Positions 8,765-17,068 of a DNA stretch of 64,000 nt are shown piece after piece; the first letter of the stretch is position 1, and each line of letters opens with the position of its first letter. The notes below the pieces were generated by a model, which worked only from the letters and a program-made list of their open reading frames with translations, ran no database searches and was not told the origin of the DNA. Location: positions 248,001 to 312,000 of the forward strand of contig JACMLJ010000095.1 in NCBI GenBank assembly GCA_014379625.1. Reading direction: 5' to 3'. The translations under genes were made by a program, and so were the position numbers. The DNA comes from Ferruginibacter sp. (GTDB lineage Bacteria > Bacteroidota > Bacteroidia > Chitinophagales > Chitinophagaceae).

Positions 8765-9979
8765 ATGGCTACATCAAAACCTTATATTTCCCCTTCTTTT
8801 TCATACGAAACATTAGAAGAAACTTTGGACGTTAAACCAAAAGGAACGGAACTGTTTATTGGTATCCCCAGGGAAAATTCGTTTAATGAAAACCGGATTG
8901 CCCTTACGCCGGAGGCAGTGGGAGTAATGGTTGCCAATGGCCACCGGGTGGTGGTGGAAACAAAAGCGGGTGAAGGCGCCAGCTATAATGATATAGATTA
9001 CAGTGATGCCGGTGCAAAGATCGCTTACGATAAAAAGGAAGTCTTTGATTGTGATGTACTGGTAAAAAGCGCCCCGGTGAGTGAAAGTGAATGCGAGCTG
9101 TTAAAGCAAAACCAGTATATTATTTCGCCGATACATTTAGCGGTGATGAAAAGAGAAATTTTGCAGAAGATGATGGATAAGAAAATCACTGCACTGAGTT
9201 TTGAAAACTTGAAAGATGATACCGGCCATAACCCCATTGTGCGGAGTATGAGTGAAATTGCCGGCAGTGCCGTAATGTTGATAGCGGGGCAGTATTTAAG
9301 TAAAGCCAATAATGGGAAAGGTGTATTGGTGGGTGGTATTAGCGGTATCCCACCCACCAAAGTTATCATCATAGGAGCAGGAATAGTAGGAGAATACGCT
9401 GCCCGCACCGCACTGGCAATGGGCGCAAGCGTAAAGATTTTTGATAATAGTATTTACCGGTTGAAGCGCCTCCAGAATAATATTGGCGGTCGTTTATGGA
9501 CCTCCGTTATTGAGCCAAAGATATTATCAAAGCAATTAAAGACATGTGATGTGGCGGTTGGCGCTTTAAGCAGCGCCGGTGGCCGTACACCCATTATCGT
9601 TACGGAGGAAATGGTGAGCAATATGCGACCGGGAACGGTGATCGTAGATGTTAGCATTGACCGGGGAGGTTGTTTTGAAACCAGCGAAGTAACTACGCAT
9701 GAAAAGCCGGTATTCAGGAAATATGATGTAATACATTATTGCGTGCCCAATATTCCCAGCGGGTTTGCGCGTACTGCCTCACAGGCCATCAGTAATGTAC
9801 TGATGCCTTTATTGCTGGAGACTGCGGAGGATGGCGGTATTGATAATGTGGTTTGGTATAAAATAAATATCCGCAGCGGTATCTATTTATTTAAAGGAAG
9901 TCTGACCAATTTTTATTTAAGTGAAAGGTTTGACCTGAAATTCACCGACCTGAATTTGCTGATAGCCAGTAAGCGATAA
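8765..9979 (+). CDS. ald: Alanine dehydrogenase
   Basis: This NAD-dependent enzyme interconverts L-alanine with pyruvate plus ammonia. Within its 404 residues, the AlaDh/PNT N-terminal domain has GIPRENSFNENRIALTPEAV (about 33-52) with the substrate-binding Arg and Lys region. The Rossmann domain starts near 190, with VIIIGAGIVGEYAA as the dinucleotide loop. SIDRGGCFETS and HYCVPNIPS are conserved family motifs. It is somewhat longer than the 370-residue Bacillus enzyme because of an N-terminal extension of about 30 residues. The ATG at 8765 lies 91 nt after tsaE. A transhydrogenase alpha subunit is less likely, because no beta subunit follows and the Ald-type C-terminus is present. Confidence 0.9.
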   Translation: MATSKPYISPSFSYETLEETLDVKPKGTELFIGIPRENSFNENRIALTPEAVGVMVANGHRVVVETKAGEGASYNDIDYSDAGAKIAYDKKEVFDCDVLVKSAPVSESECELLKQNQYIISPIHLAVMKREILQKMMDKKITALSFENLKDDTGHNPIVRSMSEIAGSAVMLIAGQYLSKANNGKGVLVGGISGIPPTKVIIIGAGIVGEYAARTALAMGASVKIFDNSIYRLKRLQNNIGGRLWTSVIEPKILSKQLKTCDVAVGALSSAGGRTPIIVTEEMVSNMRPGTVIVDVSIDRGGCFETSEVTTHEKPVFRKYDVIHYCVPNIPSGFARTASQAISNVLMPLLLETAEDGGIDNVVWYKINIRSGIYLFKGSLTNFYLSERFDLKFTDLNLLIASKR

Positions 9980-10068
9980 AATGCGATGCCTGATTTTTGG
10001 AAATTTCAATCTTGTCAAAGTAAAACAAGTTGCGCAGGAAAATAATAAATTAAGCTAAATTTTGAGCA

Positions 10069-10647
10069 ATGAACCAGTTAATAACGGAAGCCGGAAAAAA
10101 ATACAGTTTTGCTGAGTATATGGCAATGGAGGAAAAAAGTGTGGAACGCCATGATTTTTATCATGGCGAGTTATTTGCCATGGCCGGTGCTACAAAAAAT
10201 CATAACAGCATTATAGTAAATCTCACCGTTGCTTTAAAAGCAAATCAAAAGAAAGGTTGTAATGTTTATATTGATGGAATGAGGCTGGAAATTGAAAAGG
10301 ATGAATTTTATGTTTATCCTGATTTAATTTATACCTGCAATGATAATTTAAAGGGCGATGATTTGTTTGTTAAAAACCCCGCCATCATTTTTGAAGTAAT
10401 TTCTGAATCAACCGCCTTGTACGACCGGGAAGTAAAACTTAAATACTATAAGCGGATTGAAAGCCTTGATTATTATGTGCTGGTTTCGCAAAAAGAGATC
10501 AATGTAGAAGTTTACTCCCGCATTGATGATAGCCAGATATGGAAGTACCAGAGTTTTGAAACTATCAATGAAGTGATTGGTTTTGACAGGCTTGGGTTTT
10601 CATTAACGGTAGCTGCCATTTATGATGGTATTGGGTTTGAAGTTTGA
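10069..10647 (+). CDS. Uma2 family (DUF820) nuclease-fold protein
   Basis: This 192-residue protein belongs to the Uma2/DUF820 family, which has a restriction-endonuclease-like PD-(D/E)xK fold and is common in many copies in cyanobacteria and Bacteroidota. Typical family features are the N-terminal FAEYMAMEE, ERHDFYHGELFAMAGAT, the nuclease-core strand YVYPDLIYTCND and IIFEVISESTALYDREVKLKYYKRI, followed by YYVLVSQ. The acidic residues in PDL and FEV and the downstream lysines fit an active site. No toxin or antitoxin partner is evident, and the cellular role of the family is unknown. It is transcribed alone and convergently with the ABC ATPase gene. Confidence 0.85.
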   Translation: MNQLITEAGKKYSFAEYMAMEEKSVERHDFYHGELFAMAGATKNHNSIIVNLTVALKANQKKGCNVYIDGMRLEIEKDEFYVYPDLIYTCNDNLKGDDLFVKNPAIIFEVISESTALYDREVKLKYYKRIESLDYYVLVSQKEINVEVYSRIDDSQIWKYQSFETINEVIGFDRLGFSLTVAAIYDGIGFEV

Positions 10648-10746
10648 GGTTTTGGAAGGTACAGGTTGGGTTTTTACTTTAAATAACCAGGAAAGCGGAA
10701 GTTTTGGCATCTGCAAACCATCTATTCTGCAGAGGATATTCAATTG

Positions 10747-11358
10747 CTATTTGTATTTCCCGATAGCTATCACTTCTTCACAGAAATTGTATTCCTGCTG
10801 ATCATTGCTGCTTATGATTACCATTTTATGTTGAGTATAATCAGCGATCAGCCGCTGATACAATGCAATACCATCCGCATCTAAATTGGTAGTAGGTTCA
10901 TCTAATAAAAGAACTGGTGTTGCACAGAAGAAAGCCTGGGCCAGTTTAAGCCGCTGTTTCATACCGCTGCTATAATAACGTATTTGTTTGTTGGCTGCTT
11001 TATCGAGACTGATTGTACTCAAAATTTCTTCATTGCTGCAGGCAAGTGTTTTAAACTTGTTGTGGAAGGTGAGAAACTCATTGGCGGTCATTTCTTCAAT
11101 CAGTTCCAGGTAAGGCGCCGCAATAGCGATCTGTTGAAAACAATTTTCCTCCGACAGTAATATATTATTGAATCTCATTTGAATGGTTCCTTCATTATGT
11201 GTGAGTGCACCGGCTATCACCTGTAACAAGGTTGATTTACCCGAACCATTGGACCCGGTGATGGCGTATTTTTTACCTGGTAGAAATTTATAATCAAAGT
11301 GACGGAAGATCCATTCCCTGTTGTAGCGTTTACCGGTATTGGTTAGGGTGATCTGCAT
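10747..11358 (-). CDS. ABC transporter ATP-binding protein
   Basis: This single ATPase domain of 203 residues powers an unidentified transporter. It has Walker A GSNGSGKST, the signature YSSGMKQRLKLAQA (a variant of LSGGQ) and Walker B LLLDEPTTNLD. The start is set at the ATG at 11358, giving MQITLTNTGKRYNREWIF, where family similarity begins. An upstream in-frame TTG would add 18 residues that look unrelated. No permease gene lies beside it. It sits just after lpxA on the minus strand, so a role in envelope transport is possible but not shown. The short length and absence of a second domain resemble CcmA-like or export-type ATPases. Confidence 0.85.
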   Translation of the reverse strand: MQITLTNTGKRYNREWIFRHFDYKFLPGKKYAITGSNGSGKSTLLQVIAGALTHNEGTIQMRFNNILLSEENCFQQIAIAAPYLELIEEMTANEFLTFHNKFKTLACSNEEILSTISLDKAANKQIRYYSSGMKQRLKLAQAFFCATPVLLLDEPTTNLDADGIALYQRLIADYTQHKMVIISSNDQQEYNFCEEVIAIGKYK

Positions 11359-11507
11359 TTTTATGATGCCGGTTGGTATGGTGCACAAGTGTGCGACGCA
11401 AGGATGATGCAATGAAAAACCGAAGTCCGGGACAAAATCTTTTTAATTGTTTTTAAAAAGGGCAATTAGTTAATACCACACATTACAGGCAAACAGGAAA
11501 GGAGTTG

Positions 11508-12305
11508 TTATTCATCATCCATGCTTCCCTTTGTATAGCGTTTGATGATTCCCCTGCCGCTTTCCCGGATAAATGTAACTATTTCATCCCTTGCATCGGT
11601 GGCCGGCAGTTCTTCCTCGATAAAATTAAGCGCCTGGGAAGTATTCATTGATTTGTTATAAATGATGCGGTAAATGTCGAGTATCTGGTTGATGCTGCTC
11701 AAAGAAAAGCCCCGGCGTTTTAATCCTACCGAATTTACACCCGCATAACTTAATGGCGCCCGGCCCGCTTTAATATACGGCGGTACATCTTTACTTACCA
11801 GGCTACCGCCACTTACAAAAGCGTGTTGCCCTATTTGTACAAACTGGTGTATCGCACACATTCCACCCAATATCGCGAAGTCCCCGACCATTACGTGGCC
11901 GGCCATCTGGGTGTTATTACTCAAAATGCAGTTGTTACCTACTTCGCAATCGTGAGCAATATGACAGTAGGCCATAATTAAACAATTATTCCCCACCCGG
12001 GTGGTCCACCGGTCTTTACTGCCGCGGTTAACGGTAACAAATTCACGGATGGTTGTGTTGTCGCCAATTTGTACCGTGGTAGCTTCGTTATCAAATTTAA
12101 GGTCCTGCGGAATGGCCGCGATTACTGCGCCCGGAAAAATCCGGCAGTTTTTACCTATCCTTGCACCTTCCATTATGGTTACGTTGCTACCAATCCAGGT
12201 ACCTTCCCCCACTTCTACATTCTGGTGAATAACACTGAACGGGTCAACTTTTACATTGGTGGCAAGCTTTGCGTTGGGATGGATGTATGTATGGGGATGA
12301 ATCAT
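11508..12305 (-). CDS. lpxA: Acyl-ACP--UDP-N-acetylglucosamine O-acyltransferase
   Basis: LpxA performs the first step of lipid A synthesis, moving a 3-hydroxyacyl chain from ACP to UDP-GlcNAc in the cytoplasm. The 265-residue protein is a left-handed beta helix of hexapeptide repeats (IHPNAKLATNVKVDPF onward). It carries the catalytic histidine region YCHIAHDCEVGNN near residues 113-125, GGMCAIHQFVQIG, and a C-terminal helical domain starting near 190 (GLKRRGFS). It follows lpxC/fabZ on the same strand, separated by a palindromic repeat cluster of about 125 bp. The ATG at 12305 gives the family-typical start MIHPHTYIHPNA. Confidence 0.96.
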   Translation of the reverse strand: MIHPHTYIHPNAKLATNVKVDPFSVIHQNVEVGEGTWIGSNVTIMEGARIGKNCRIFPGAVIAAIPQDLKFDNEATTVQIGDNTTIREFVTVNRGSKDRWTTRVGNNCLIMAYCHIAHDCEVGNNCILSNNTQMAGHVMVGDFAILGGMCAIHQFVQIGQHAFVSGGSLVSKDVPPYIKAGRAPLSYAGVNSVGLKRRGFSLSSINQILDIYRIIYNKSMNTSQALNFIEEELPATDARDEIVTFIRESGRGIIKRYTKGSMDDE

Positions 12306-12310
12306 TTTTT

Positions 12311-12435
12311 AATTAGCTGATTAGCTAATGTGCTAATTAGCTAATTTATAAGGATTAAAGATAATTATGTATTTTGAAGATTCTTTTTAAATTAAGGCAT
12401 TATTAGCACTTTAGCTAATCGGCAGATTAGCTAAT
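12311..12435. repeat. Cluster of the palindrome ATTAGCTAAT
   Basis: Perfect copies of the self-complementary decamer ATTAGCTAAT lie at 12320-12329, 12336-12345 and 12426-12435. A one-mismatch copy lies at 12410-12419, and further partial copies occur at the start. They fill the spacer between lpxC/fabZ and lpxA. The last copy also supplies the TAG stop codon of lpxC/fabZ (12433-12431). Confidence 0.85.
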
Positions 12436-13837
12436 TCCTCTTCACCAACTGTGCCGTCAAATCCCCCTCTGTACAAAGCTTTGTGCCAACATAAACGGTA
12501 CCCCTCATTACGCATATACCCCGTCTTATGGGCTCTATTAGTTCCATCTTCAAAATCATGGTATCGCCGGGTACAACTTTTTGTTTGAATTTACAATTCT
12601 CTATTTTTATGAAATAAGTATCATATTGTCCTTCCGGCATGGCATTAATACAAAGAATCCCTCCTGTCTGGGCCAGGGCTTCTACCTGTAAAACACCGGG
12701 CATTACGGGGTTACCCGGAAAATGGCCCTGGAAAAAAAATTCGTTGAAGGTTACATTTTTAATGCCCACTATTTTTTTATCGGTCAGTTCAATAATCTTA
12801 TCTACCAGTAAAAAGGGGTAACGGTGTGGCAGGGTATTTTCTATTTGCTGTAATGTGTACACCGGCGGTTGGCCGGGATCGTAAACAGGAATATTCTTTG
12901 TGTGTTTATTCTTTTTAATGTGTTGCTTGATTTTTTTTGCAAAAGCCACATTGCTGCTATGGCCGGGGCGGTTGGCGATAATGTGGCCCTTCACTGCATA
13001 ACCAATGAGTGCAAGGTCTCCCACAATATCCAGGAGCTTATGCCTTGCAGGTTCATTGGGAAAGCGTAATTCAAGGTTATTTAAATATCCCTCACTTTTA
13101 ACTTCCATTTTTTCCTTCCCGAAGGCTTTTGCCAGCCGGTTCATTTCTTCTGTGGTAAGGGTTTTGTCTACCACCACAATTGCATTATTGATATCCCCTC
13201 CCTTTATCAGGTTATTGTCGAGTAATGCCTGCAGTTCATGCAAAAAACAGAAAGTCCGGCAGGGCGCAATCTCTGTTTTAAAATCCTTCATACTTTTTAA
13301 ACTGGCATGTTGTGTACCCAGTACCGGCGAATTAAAATCGATCAGTGTAGTAATTTTATAAGTAGCAGAAGGCAGGGCGGTAATTTCAACCCTTTTCACT
13401 TCATCGTAATATGAAATATTGGTATCGATATTATACCACTCCTTATCGGCATCCTGTTCCAACACGCCAACTTCTTCAATTATCGCTACAAAAGGTTCAC
13501 TGCTCCCGTCAATAATGGGAATTTCAGGACCGTTTACTTCAATTAGGCAATTATCTACCCCAAGGCCAACGAGGGCTGCCAGGATATGTTCTACGGTACT
13601 CACTTTCGCTTCTCCTAATTCAAGGGTTGTACCCCTTGAGGTATCCGTTACCAGGTCACAATCGGCCTTTATAATGGGTAAGCCAGGTAAGTCTACGCGC
13701 TGAAACTGAAATCCGAATCCAGCGCTGGCCGGTTTGAGCGTCATATCTACATTGATTCCTGTGTGGAGACCGGTACCAGATATATGTACTGCTGAAACTA
13801 ATGTATGTTGTTTATCGGGATTGAAATTTTCGTCCAT
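12431..13837 (-). CDS. lpxC/fabZ: Bifunctional LpxC deacetylase / FabZ dehydratase
   Basis: This is the Bacteroidota-type fusion of UDP-3-O-acyl-GlcNAc deacetylase (LpxC, committed step of lipid A synthesis, zinc enzyme) with 3-hydroxyacyl-ACP dehydratase (FabZ). The 468 residues divide at about 305. The LpxC half has SGTGLHTG, the zinc-ligand phrase STVEHILAALVGLGVDN, INVNGPEIP-like IEVNGPEIPIIDGSS, and HKLLDIVGDLALIG. The FabZ half has LPHRYPFLLVDKI and FFQGHFPGNPVMPGVLQVEALAQTGG with the catalytic His and Glu. The ATG at 13837 is preferred over the in-frame TTG 12 nt upstream, because a TATCTTTG promoter box ends 20 nt before the ATG. FabZ lies in the same chain because both enzymes use the same 3-hydroxyacyl-ACP pool. 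Confidence 0.96.
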   Translation of the reverse strand: MDENFNPDKQHTLVSAVHISGTGLHTGINVDMTLKPASAGFGFQFQRVDLPGLPIIKADCDLVTDTSRGTTLELGEAKVSTVEHILAALVGLGVDNCLIEVNGPEIPIIDGSSEPFVAIIEEVGVLEQDADKEWYNIDTNISYYDEVKRVEITALPSATYKITTLIDFNSPVLGTQHASLKSMKDFKTEIAPCRTFCFLHELQALLDNNLIKGGDINNAIVVVDKTLTTEEMNRLAKAFGKEKMEVKSEGYLNNLELRFPNEPARHKLLDIVGDLALIGYAVKGHIIANRPGHSSNVAFAKKIKQHIKKNKHTKNIPVYDPGQPPVYTLQQIENTLPHRYPFLLVDKIIELTDKKIVGIKNVTFNEFFFQGHFPGNPVMPGVLQVEALAQTGGILCINAMPEGQYDTYFIKIENCKFKQKVVPGDTMILKMELIEPIRRGICVMRGTVYVGTKLCTEGDLTAQLVKRN

Positions 13838-13857
13838 GCTTTTCTTCAAAATTTTGG

Positions 13858-13865
13858 CAAAGATA
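13858..13865 (-). promoter_or_regulatory. -7 box upstream of lpxC/fabZ
   Basis: TATCTTTG on the minus strand fits TAnnTTTG and ends 20 nt before the ATG at 13837. It suggests lpxC/fabZ has its own promoter separate from lpxD. Confidence 0.55.
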
Positions 13866-14286
13866 TTTAATTTTATATGCCCATGTCATTAATGTATGAT
13901 CCGGATGCCAGTTTTAATAATGACTATTCGGTTGTCCGGAGGGGCGGGTCTCATTTTTCTCTGCCGGTTATACTTACAATATTTATTGAAGTACAAAGGT
14001 TAACGATGTGGACTCCGGATATATTTATATCGGAACCAGGTTTTATACCGCCTGATTTTTGCTGAATCATTCCAAATAATATCAATACCTTACAGTTTAA
14101 AGAATATGGGTGCCTGTGTCAAGACAGGTATTTTATATAGGGGTAGGGCGGGCGTATTTTGTAAGTTGTATGGACAGGGGAAATTGGTGATCACATTATT
14201 TTTTCCTGTACCGGATTTTTTATGATCATAATTATTAATCAACTGACGGGTTAAGTCAATCATCCGTTAGTGCCGTTTAATCAGCT
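13866..14286. other. Non-coding stretch between lpxD and lpxC/fabZ
   Basis: These 421 bp hold no recognisable gene. ORFs of 62 codons (plus, 13877) and about 39 codons (minus, near 14070) exist but lack family features. A weak hairpin, CCTGT-GTCAAG-ACAGG, lies near 14112-14127. Confidence 0.45.
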
Positions 14287-15333
14287 TCAGCTAACTTTAT
14301 CTTTCATTTCCTTTATTATTTCCTCCAGTTCTTTTATCCTTTTTTCAAGATCAGGTAGTTTCCTTGCAAGTGCCTGGCTCCTTAGTGCGGCGGTATAATC
14401 AAATGCGGGGGAGCCTGTAACGGCGGTGTTCGGTATTTTGATCGATTTACTTACCCCGCTTTGAGCATTTATTTTACTTCCATCGGCTATAGTTAAATGG
14501 CCGACAATACCTACCTGTCCGCCAATCATAACATTGTTGCCAACTTTGGTGCTGCCGCTTATGCCGGCCTGTGCCGCAATTATTGAATTATTACCTATTT
14601 CTACGTTATGGGCAATCTGCAACAGGTTATCTAATTTGGCGCCCGACTTTATAAGGGTGCTTCCCATTGTACCCCTGTCGATAGTAGTATTGGAGCCAAT
14701 TTCAACATCATCCTCTATAATAACATTACCAATCTGCGGTACTTTTTTGAAAGTACCGTCAGCCTGAGGTGCAAAACCAAACCCATCTCCGCCAATGATT
14801 GTGCCGGCATGAATCACCACATTTTTACCAACCACACAATCATGATAAATTTTTACCCCCGGGTGGATAATTGAATTTTCCCCAACAATAGCATTGTCGC
14901 CAATATATGCATAGGGAAAAATTTTAGCGCCGTCAGCAATCACTGCATTTTCGCCGATATATGAAAAGGCGCCAATGAAAACGGATTCACCTATTTTTGA
15001 AGTAGCATGAATATAAGCGGGTTGCTGAATACCGCTTAACTGTTGTGTTTGTATTTGCTGGTATTTATCTAATAAGGTTGCAAAGGCGGTATAAGCATCC
15101 GAAACCCGTATAAGGGTTGCCGGCACCGGGTATTTTAATTCCTGCGCTTCATTAATAATAATGATAGAAGCCCGGGTGCTGTACAAATGTTCCTCGTATT
15201 TGGGGTTGGCCAAAAAAGTAAGCTGGCCGCTGACAGCATCTTCTATTTTGCCAAATGAAGCTACCATGGCATGGCCATTACCTTCAACCCTGCCATCGAT
15301 CATCAGGGCTATTTGTGCGGCGGAAAATTGCAT
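14287..15333 (-). CDS. lpxD: UDP-3-O-(3-hydroxyacyl)glucosamine N-acyltransferase
   Basis: LpxD adds the second 3-hydroxyacyl chain in lipid A synthesis. The 348-residue protein has the N-terminal uridine-binding domain (FSAAQIALMIDGRVEG, then GQLTFLANPKYEEHLYST) up to about residue 105. A hexapeptide-repeat beta helix follows (VFIGAFSYIGENAVIADGAKIF and so on), with the catalytic His in NLLQIAHNVEIGNN near 240. A C-terminal coiled-coil tail closes it (LARKLPDLEKRIKELEEIIKEMKDK). It begins 77 bp after the HD hydrolase gene on the same strand and is followed by a 450-bp gap, then lpxC/fabZ. Confidence 0.96.
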   Translation of the reverse strand: MQFSAAQIALMIDGRVEGNGHAMVASFGKIEDAVSGQLTFLANPKYEEHLYSTRASIIIINEAQELKYPVPATLIRVSDAYTAFATLLDKYQQIQTQQLSGIQQPAYIHATSKIGESVFIGAFSYIGENAVIADGAKIFPYAYIGDNAIVGENSIIHPGVKIYHDCVVGKNVVIHAGTIIGGDGFGFAPQADGTFKKVPQIGNVIIEDDVEIGSNTTIDRGTMGSTLIKSGAKLDNLLQIAHNVEIGNNSIIAAQAGISGSTKVGNNVMIGGQVGIVGHLTIADGSKINAQSGVSKSIKIPNTAVTGSPAFDYTAALRSQALARKLPDLEKRIKELEEIIKEMKDKVS

Positions 15334-15409
15334 GATTTTTGAATTTTAACTATAGTACAGTGGTGGTTTGGAGCCAGCGCGGTTATGGCTGACACCTATT
15401 GATTAACGG

Positions 15410-16591
15410 CTATCTTAAGTAACAAATGTAATATTTTTTAATCTTGCCGCTCAGGTTTTGATTGATGAGGGCATCGTCCACTTCAGATATATCTTTTACC
15501 GATCCGTCTTTAAATAAAATATTGATTTGTTCATCTTCAAAATCATAGGTGCTGCCTGAGGCTTCACCTGTAAATACAAGCCAGGCTGCATCTTCAGCAC
15601 TAAGGTTCATTTTCACAATGGCTTCACTTGTTTTTTCTTCAACTATTTTTTTATTAACCGGTTCAGCAAAATATTTCACTTTCAGCAAATTTCGGCTGAT
15701 AATTCCATTACTTAAAAAAGACAATACTTTATCATCGTGTGTGCACCATGCTTTGATTGCTGAAACCACGTCGTAATCATCCAGTTTACAAAACTGCTCC
15801 AGTGTTACCGTATCAACGGCATCATTAATAAACTGGTTAAGGGGCAATTGAGCGGGTGCTTTAATGTATTTTGCCCTTTTAATTATCCTTTTCAGCATTT
15901 GCTCCGCGCATAAAACTGTTTTGTGCAGGTAAACCTGCCAGTACATCAGGCGGCGCGACACCAAAAATTTTTCGATCGAATAGATTCCCTTTTCTTCCAC
16001 CATCAGTTCACCGTTGTGTACGGTCAGCATTTTTAATATCCGGTCGTAGCCTATCACGCCTTCACTTACACCAGAAAAAAAACTGTCCCTCGTGAGATAA
16101 TCCATTCGGTCAACGTCTAACTGGCCGCTGATAAGCTGGTATAAGAATTTTTTAGGATATACATTGGTGAAAATATCTAATGCCATTTGCAACTGCCCGT
16201 TGAATTGTTTGTTCAGGTCTTTCATCAGGAGCAAAGAAATGGTTTCATGGTGCATACCTTCAATCAATACATTTTCCAAAGCGTGACTGAATGGGCCATG
16301 CCCGATGTCATGCAGTAGGATGGCAATTTTTGCGGCCTGGTCTTCCTCCCTGCTTATTTCCACGCCTTTATTTCTTAATTCGTGTAAAGCGTTGCGCATT
16401 AAATGATAGGCACCCAATGAATGAAGCAGCCTCGTATGTACTGCCCCGGGATAAACCAGTACCGCCATTGCCATCTGGTGGATACGGCGGAGACGCTGGT
16501 ACCAGGGATGGGCGATTATTTTAAAAATGAGTTCATCATCAATGGTAATAAATCCATAAACAGGATCATTGATTATTTTTCTGGATGCCAT
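15410..16591 (-). CDS. HD-domain phosphohydrolase (dGTPase/YdhJ-like)
   Basis: This 393-residue protein of the HD superfamily resembles SAMHD1-like or dGTPase-like nucleotide hydrolases. Metal-binding motifs are clear: an N-terminal H with RLLHSLGAYHL (near 54-64), then AILLHDIGHGPFSHALE (about 90-106), and a later D in QLDVDRMDYLTRDSFFSG (about 157-174). The opening KIINDPVYGFITI and HPWYQRLRRIHQM are typical of the family. It lies directly upstream of lpxD, an arrangement I recall as frequent in Bacteroidota, but its substrate is unknown. The upstream minus-strand leader contains short AT-rich words such as AACAATAAAC repeated several times. Confidence 0.85.
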   Translation of the reverse strand: MASRKIINDPVYGFITIDDELIFKIIAHPWYQRLRRIHQMAMAVLVYPGAVHTRLLHSLGAYHLMRNALHELRNKGVEISREEDQAAKIAILLHDIGHGPFSHALENVLIEGMHHETISLLLMKDLNKQFNGQLQMALDIFTNVYPKKFLYQLISGQLDVDRMDYLTRDSFFSGVSEGVIGYDRILKMLTVHNGELMVEEKGIYSIEKFLVSRRLMYWQVYLHKTVLCAEQMLKRIIKRAKYIKAPAQLPLNQFINDAVDTVTLEQFCKLDDYDVVSAIKAWCTHDDKVLSFLSNGIISRNLLKVKYFAEPVNKKIVEEKTSEAIVKMNLSAEDAAWLVFTGEASGSTYDFEDEQINILFKDGSVKDISEVDDALINQNLSGKIKKYYICYLR

Positions 16592-17068
16592 GCGGGTGTT
16601 TATTGTTTACAGTTTTCTGTTTATTGTTTTATTATTCATTTCGTATTGCCTTTGTTTGTTGCTTATTGTTCAATCTTGGCATTCAATTTAAAGGCTTATT
16701 TGTTAAAAGATGCACAAAGCTAAATAAAGGGGGCAGGCCTTGGGTTAAAAAATTAAATTTGTACTAATTGCCAGGCCAGCGGTTAAAAAAATAAACAATT
16801 ATCTGCCGGTTTTATAGGATTAGTCAATATTTCATTATTGATTAGTGAGTATTCACAAGGCATTTCTTATCAAAATATCACAATCATTACTTTCAGCGTA
16901 CCTTGTTTGCCGATCTACGCTTCAATAAAAGCTACATAGCGGTACAATAGTTTGGCGTTTAAAGCATTAATCTTTAAAAGGCTGGATAGTTTAAACGCTG
17001 GTATTGCCGCGGCACCAGGATAGAATATTGAAAAAGGCTCCGTAAATTTTAAATTTTAAACTAAACAC
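16592..17068. other. Divergent intergenic region, HD hydrolase / porX
   Basis: The region is 477 bp without a gene. The left 80 bp repeat the word tgtttattgttt. An inverted repeat with 9-bp perfect arms, GCGTTTAAA (16955-16963) and TTTAAACGC (16990-16998), lies 70-114 nt before the porX ATG. No perfect TAnnTTTG box was found for either gene. Confidence 0.5.
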
